Shown piece after piece: positions 45,801 to 47,744 of a DNA stretch of 47,744 nucleotides; within the stretch, counting starts at the first letter, position 1, and every line of letters begins with the position of its first letter. The stretch is taken from assembly GCA_028285085.1 (NCBI GenBank), contig JANQQI010000008.1:1-47744 (forward strand), given 5' to 3'. A model generated the notes under the pieces. It was not told the DNA's origin. It ran no database searches and saw only the letters and a list, made by a program, of their open reading frames with translations. This stretch comes from Saprospiraceae bacterium (GTDB lineage Bacteria; Bacteroidota; Bacteroidia; Chitinophagales; Saprospiraceae). The position numbers and the translations under genes are program-made.

Positions 45801-47744
45801 AGTTGGGTTGGCCCAAATAGTTTTAATTCAGATTTATCAAATCCAACTGTAACGGAACCGGGTGACTATACCGTTGAAATAACTGGCCCGAATGGCTGTA
45901 GTAGTTTTACCACGGTCGAAGTCTTGCAAGATAATGTCCAGCCAGATGTCACAGTGATTGGGGATACGCTCGATTGTAACAACCTAACGGGTCAACTCCA
46001 AGCCAGTTCTTTAACCATAGATGTAACCTACAGTTGGACTGGCCCAAATAGCTTTAATTCAGATTTATCAAATCCAACAATTACCGAATCAGGCGATTAT
46101 ACGGTCGAAGTGATTGGCCCGAATGGTTGTAGTAGTTTTGCTACAGTGGAGGTATTACAAGATGGTGCCTTGCCGGATGTTACGGCTATTGGCGACACCC
46201 TAGACTGTACTAATCCCACTGGTCAATTACAAGCCAGTTCTGTAACTGCGGATGTGACCTATAGTTGGATCGGCCCGAATAGTTTTAACTCCGATTTATC
46301 AAATCCAACCGTAACGGAGTCGGGCGATTATACCGTTGAAATAACTGGTCCGAATGGCTGTAGCAGTTTTGCAACGGTGGAAGTGCTACAAGACGGTGCC
46401 TTGCCGGATGTTACGATTATCGGCGACACTCTAGATTGTAGTAATCCTACGGGTCAATTGCAAGCCAGTTCTTTAACTGCGGATGTGACCTATAGTTGGG
46501 TTGGCCCGAATAGTTTTAATTCGGATTTATCAAATCCAACAATTACCGAATCGGGCGATTATACGGTCGAAGTGACCGGCCCGAATGGTTGTAGCAGTTT
46601 TGCTACAGTAGAAGTACTAGAAGATAACGTCCTCCCAGATGTCACCGCGATCGGCGACACCCTAGATTGTAGTAACCCGATCGGTCAACTTGAGTCAAGT
46701 TCTCTAACTGCGGATGTGACTTATAGTTGGATTGGTCCGAATAGCTTTAGCTCCGATTTGCCGAATCCAATGATTATTGAATCAGGAGATTATACGGTCG
46801 AGGTAACGGGGCCAAATGGCTGTAGTAGTTTTGCTACGGTGGAGGTGTTACAAGATGGCGCCTTGCCAGATGTTATGACTATTGGTGATACCTTAGATTG
46901 TAACAACCCTACGGGGCAATTGCAAGCCAGTTCTTTAATCGCGGATGTGACTTACAGCTGGGTTGGCCCGAATAGCTTTAGCTCCGATTTGCCGAATCCG
47001 ACGATTAGCGAATCAGGTGATTATACGGTCGAAGTAACTGGTCCGAATGGCTGTAGCAGTTTTGCTACGGTGGAGGTATTACAAGATGGTGCCTTACCAG
47101 ATATTATGGCTATTGGCGATACCTTGGATTGTAGCAATCCCACTGGTCAATTACAAGCCAGTTCTGTAACTGCAGATGTCACCTACAGTTGGATTGGCCC
47201 GAATAGCTTTAACTCTGACTTACCGAATCCGACGATTAGCGAATCAGGTGACTATACCGTTGAAATAACGGGACTGAATGGTTGTAGTAGTTTTGCTACG
47301 GTGGAAGTGATACAAGATGGTGCTTTACCAGACGTTACGGTAATCAGTGATACCCTAGATTGTAGTAATCCCACGGTTCAGCTTGAAGCCAGTTCTTTAA
47401 CTGCGGATGTAATCTATAGTTGGACTGGCCCAAATAGCTTTAACTCAGATTTACCGAATCCGACGATCAGCGAATCGGGTGATTATACGGTCGAAGTGAC
47501 CGGCCCGAATGGCTGTAGTAGTTTTACCACCGTCGAAGTATTACAAGATAACACCCTCCCAGATGTTACAGCTTTAGGCGACACTTTAGATTGTAGTAAT
47601 CCTACAGGGCAATTACAGGCGAGTTCTTTAACTGCGGATGTCACTTACAGTTGGACTGGCCCGAATAGTTTTAACTCAGACTTACCGAATCCGACGATCA
47701 ACGAATCGGGTGATTATACGATCGAGGTAACTGGCCCAAATGGC
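42849..47744 (+). CDS. Giant secreted Ig-like repeat protein with P-domain-like N-terminus, partial
   Basis: From ATG 42849 the frame is open to the last base, 1632 codons with no stop; the C-terminus is outside the window. Residues 1-33 form a signal peptide (WLCLLVCVLWYAQMTAQS). Residues about 45-205 resemble a proprotein-convertase P-domain (WSLEMTLTSPSGQQVTLIGP, GPVDGVWTLDINNTSP, LDFRVLFC). Residues about 333-480 hold three repeats ending NGCDSIVTLDLTV or close variants. Divergent Ig-like units follow (480-730), then from residue 731 eleven complete and one partial 77-residue repeats: DTLDCNNPTGQLQASS, YSWTGPNSFNSD, GDYTVEVTGPNGCSSF. The pattern is that of T9SS-exported adhesins or gliding-associated proteins; no catalytic domain is visible. 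Confidence 0.9.
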   Translation, partial: MVCYHLKNSISPRLRQWLCLLVCVLWYAQMTAQSCECTNCPGTVPVSTTTTFEFLSEDATNNNLGNIDQGVCGVVVEFIPDHIWSLEMTLTSPSGQQVTLIGPPVNQFGLTGPFAWEITFLPCGDVVAPDPGFNPVWDNDQPWVLGGIYDGSYYPYNGCLEDFDNGPVDGVWTLDINNTSPFNTAELLDFRVLFCDDDGLGCFVCEADAGGFMDTTAITACQGDTNLLRLDLDPVLMSQTDTNVYGYTYLVSEADTLLAIDSLIDLSGFPGGTYKISGLQYRWADSLDLPSATGLTTISEIEAELNSLNPDFCGDITDTCLTVNIISVDTTFRSEFICMGDSLVIDTFSFDTSGTYMLNYEAASSCDSIVIIDLTVLPLRDTIVNDTICVEDTYFFGGQFLNVSGSYFDTLQAENGCDSTIVLNLVVRDSITNQIEAVICSGEIYPFGNLNYSTSGEYTAVFMAENGCDSIVTLDLTVLDPVIDIETPDVLDCANETVFLDATGSTGEALTFQWLDLFNGGAGILNGEETPTPEIVLPGTYLLIITDTLGGNNCSVTTNVGVAADQNPPNISAIGGTIACDDPTTTLTGISLSPGSTFLWEGPDNFNSAEQNPEVSSPGTYTLYVTGGNNCIDSISVIVAADTIRPQVTASVSDTLDCDDLFVQLNAVASADVADYSWSGPGNFSSSAINPFASTPGWYYINVTADNGCTNVDSVEIIQNEDVPDVLVIGDTLDCANLQGQIIASTSVVDATFSWTGPNSFNANIPNPVVSDPGDYTVEVTGPNGCSSLAVVEVLQDGTLPDVIAVGDTLDCNNPTGQLQASSLTVDVTYSWTGPNSFNSDLSNPTITEPGNYTVEVTGSNGCSSFALVEVLQNGTLPDVTAISDTLDCNNPTGQLQASSLTADVTYSWVGPNSFNSDLSNPTVTESGDYTVEVIGPNGCSSFATVEVLQDDILPDVTAIGDTLDCINPAGQLQASSLTIDVTYSWVGPNSFNSDLSNPTVTEPGDYTVEITGPNGCSSFTTVEVLQDNVQPDVTVIGDTLDCNNLTGQLQASSLTIDVTYSWTGPNSFNSDLSNPTITESGDYTVEVIGPNGCSSFATVEVLQDGALPDVTAIGDTLDCTNPTGQLQASSVTADVTYSWIGPNSFNSDLSNPTVTESGDYTVEITGPNGCSSFATVEVLQDGALPDVTIIGDTLDCSNPTGQLQASSLTADVTYSWVGPNSFNSDLSNPTITESGDYTVEVTGPNGCSSFATVEVLEDNVLPDVTAIGDTLDCSNPIGQLESSSLTADVTYSWIGPNSFSSDLPNPMIIESGDYTVEVTGPNGCSSFATVEVLQDGALPDVMTIGDTLDCNNPTGQLQASSLIADVTYSWVGPNSFSSDLPNPTISESGDYTVEVTGPNGCSSFATVEVLQDGALPDIMAIGDTLDCSNPTGQLQASSVTADVTYSWIGPNSFNSDLPNPTISESGDYTVEITGLNGCSSFATVEVIQDGALPDVTVISDTLDCSNPTVQLEASSLTADVIYSWTGPNSFNSDLPNPTISESGDYTVEVTGPNGCSSFTTVEVLQDNTLPDVTALGDTLDCSNPTGQLQASSLTADVTYSWTGPNSFNSDLPNPTINESGDYTIEVTGPNG
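45039..47744 (+). repeat. Tandem 231-bp coding repeats (77 aa Ig-like units)
   Basis: Units start at 45039, 45270, 45501, 45732, 45963, 46194, 46425, 46656, 46887, 47118, 47349 and 47580, always exactly 231 bp apart, with the last unit cut by the window end. Differences are almost all point changes, many synonymous. Each unit contains two conserved Cys (TLDC, NGCSS). Confidence 0.92.

Overview
The window reads as a chromosomal segment of a Bacteroidota bacterium, most likely of the Saprospiria (Lewinella/Haliscomenobacter-like); the class is an inference. The evidence is a SusC/SusD pair, a T9SS-type C-terminal sorting domain, very large Ig-like repeat surface proteins, WG-repeat and two-component-propeller proteins, genes without Shine-Dalgarno sequences, and several copies of the Bacteroidota promoter box TAnnTTTG, four of them with a TTG/TTTG element 19-20 nt upstream (one of these has a one-mismatch box).

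Layout. 1-4524 (-): N-terminal 1508 codons of a giant secreted protein with 83-residue repeats, running off the left edge. 4766-7300: lysS, carrying an unusual helix-hairpin-helix-like insertion, then a small lipoprotein. 7297-11153: a small hypothetical gene, a large non-coding gap, and an overlapping pair of a glycan-binding-type lipoprotein and a GT-C-like membrane protein. 11207-13345 (-): a secreted T9SS propeller protein. 13584-16908: a helical-repeat protein coupled to bioY, then a WG-repeat protein. 16955-19604 (-): a membrane-lipid cluster of CPBP protease, cdsA and psd. 19819-20532: pdxJ. 20980-25717: SusC/SusD nutrient uptake pair, followed by a small secreted protein. 26689-27974: xerC-like recombinase and hpf.

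28129-41616 is the core information-processing cluster. A strong promoter precedes tRNA-Thr(TGT)-Tyr-Gly-Thr(GGT)-tuf, then tRNA-Trp-secE-nusG-rplK-rplA-rplJ-rplL-rpoB-rpoC, closed by a clear intrinsic terminator. Hairpins sit in several intercistronic gaps and probably set the relative output of ribosomal proteins and RNA polymerase subunits. Beyond it lie an M23 peptidase (-) and, from 42849 to the right edge, a second giant secreted protein (1632 codons seen) with a P-domain-like N-terminus and 77-residue Ig-like repeats.

Most of the window is conserved housekeeping. I found no CRISPR array, insertion sequence, prophage or recognisable defence system. The least ordinary items are the LysS insertion, the two giant repeat genes with nearly homogenised repeats, the structured gaps of the rpl-rpo operon, and the glycan-binding lipoprotein/GT-C pair. 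Function of the hypothetical genes is not established here.
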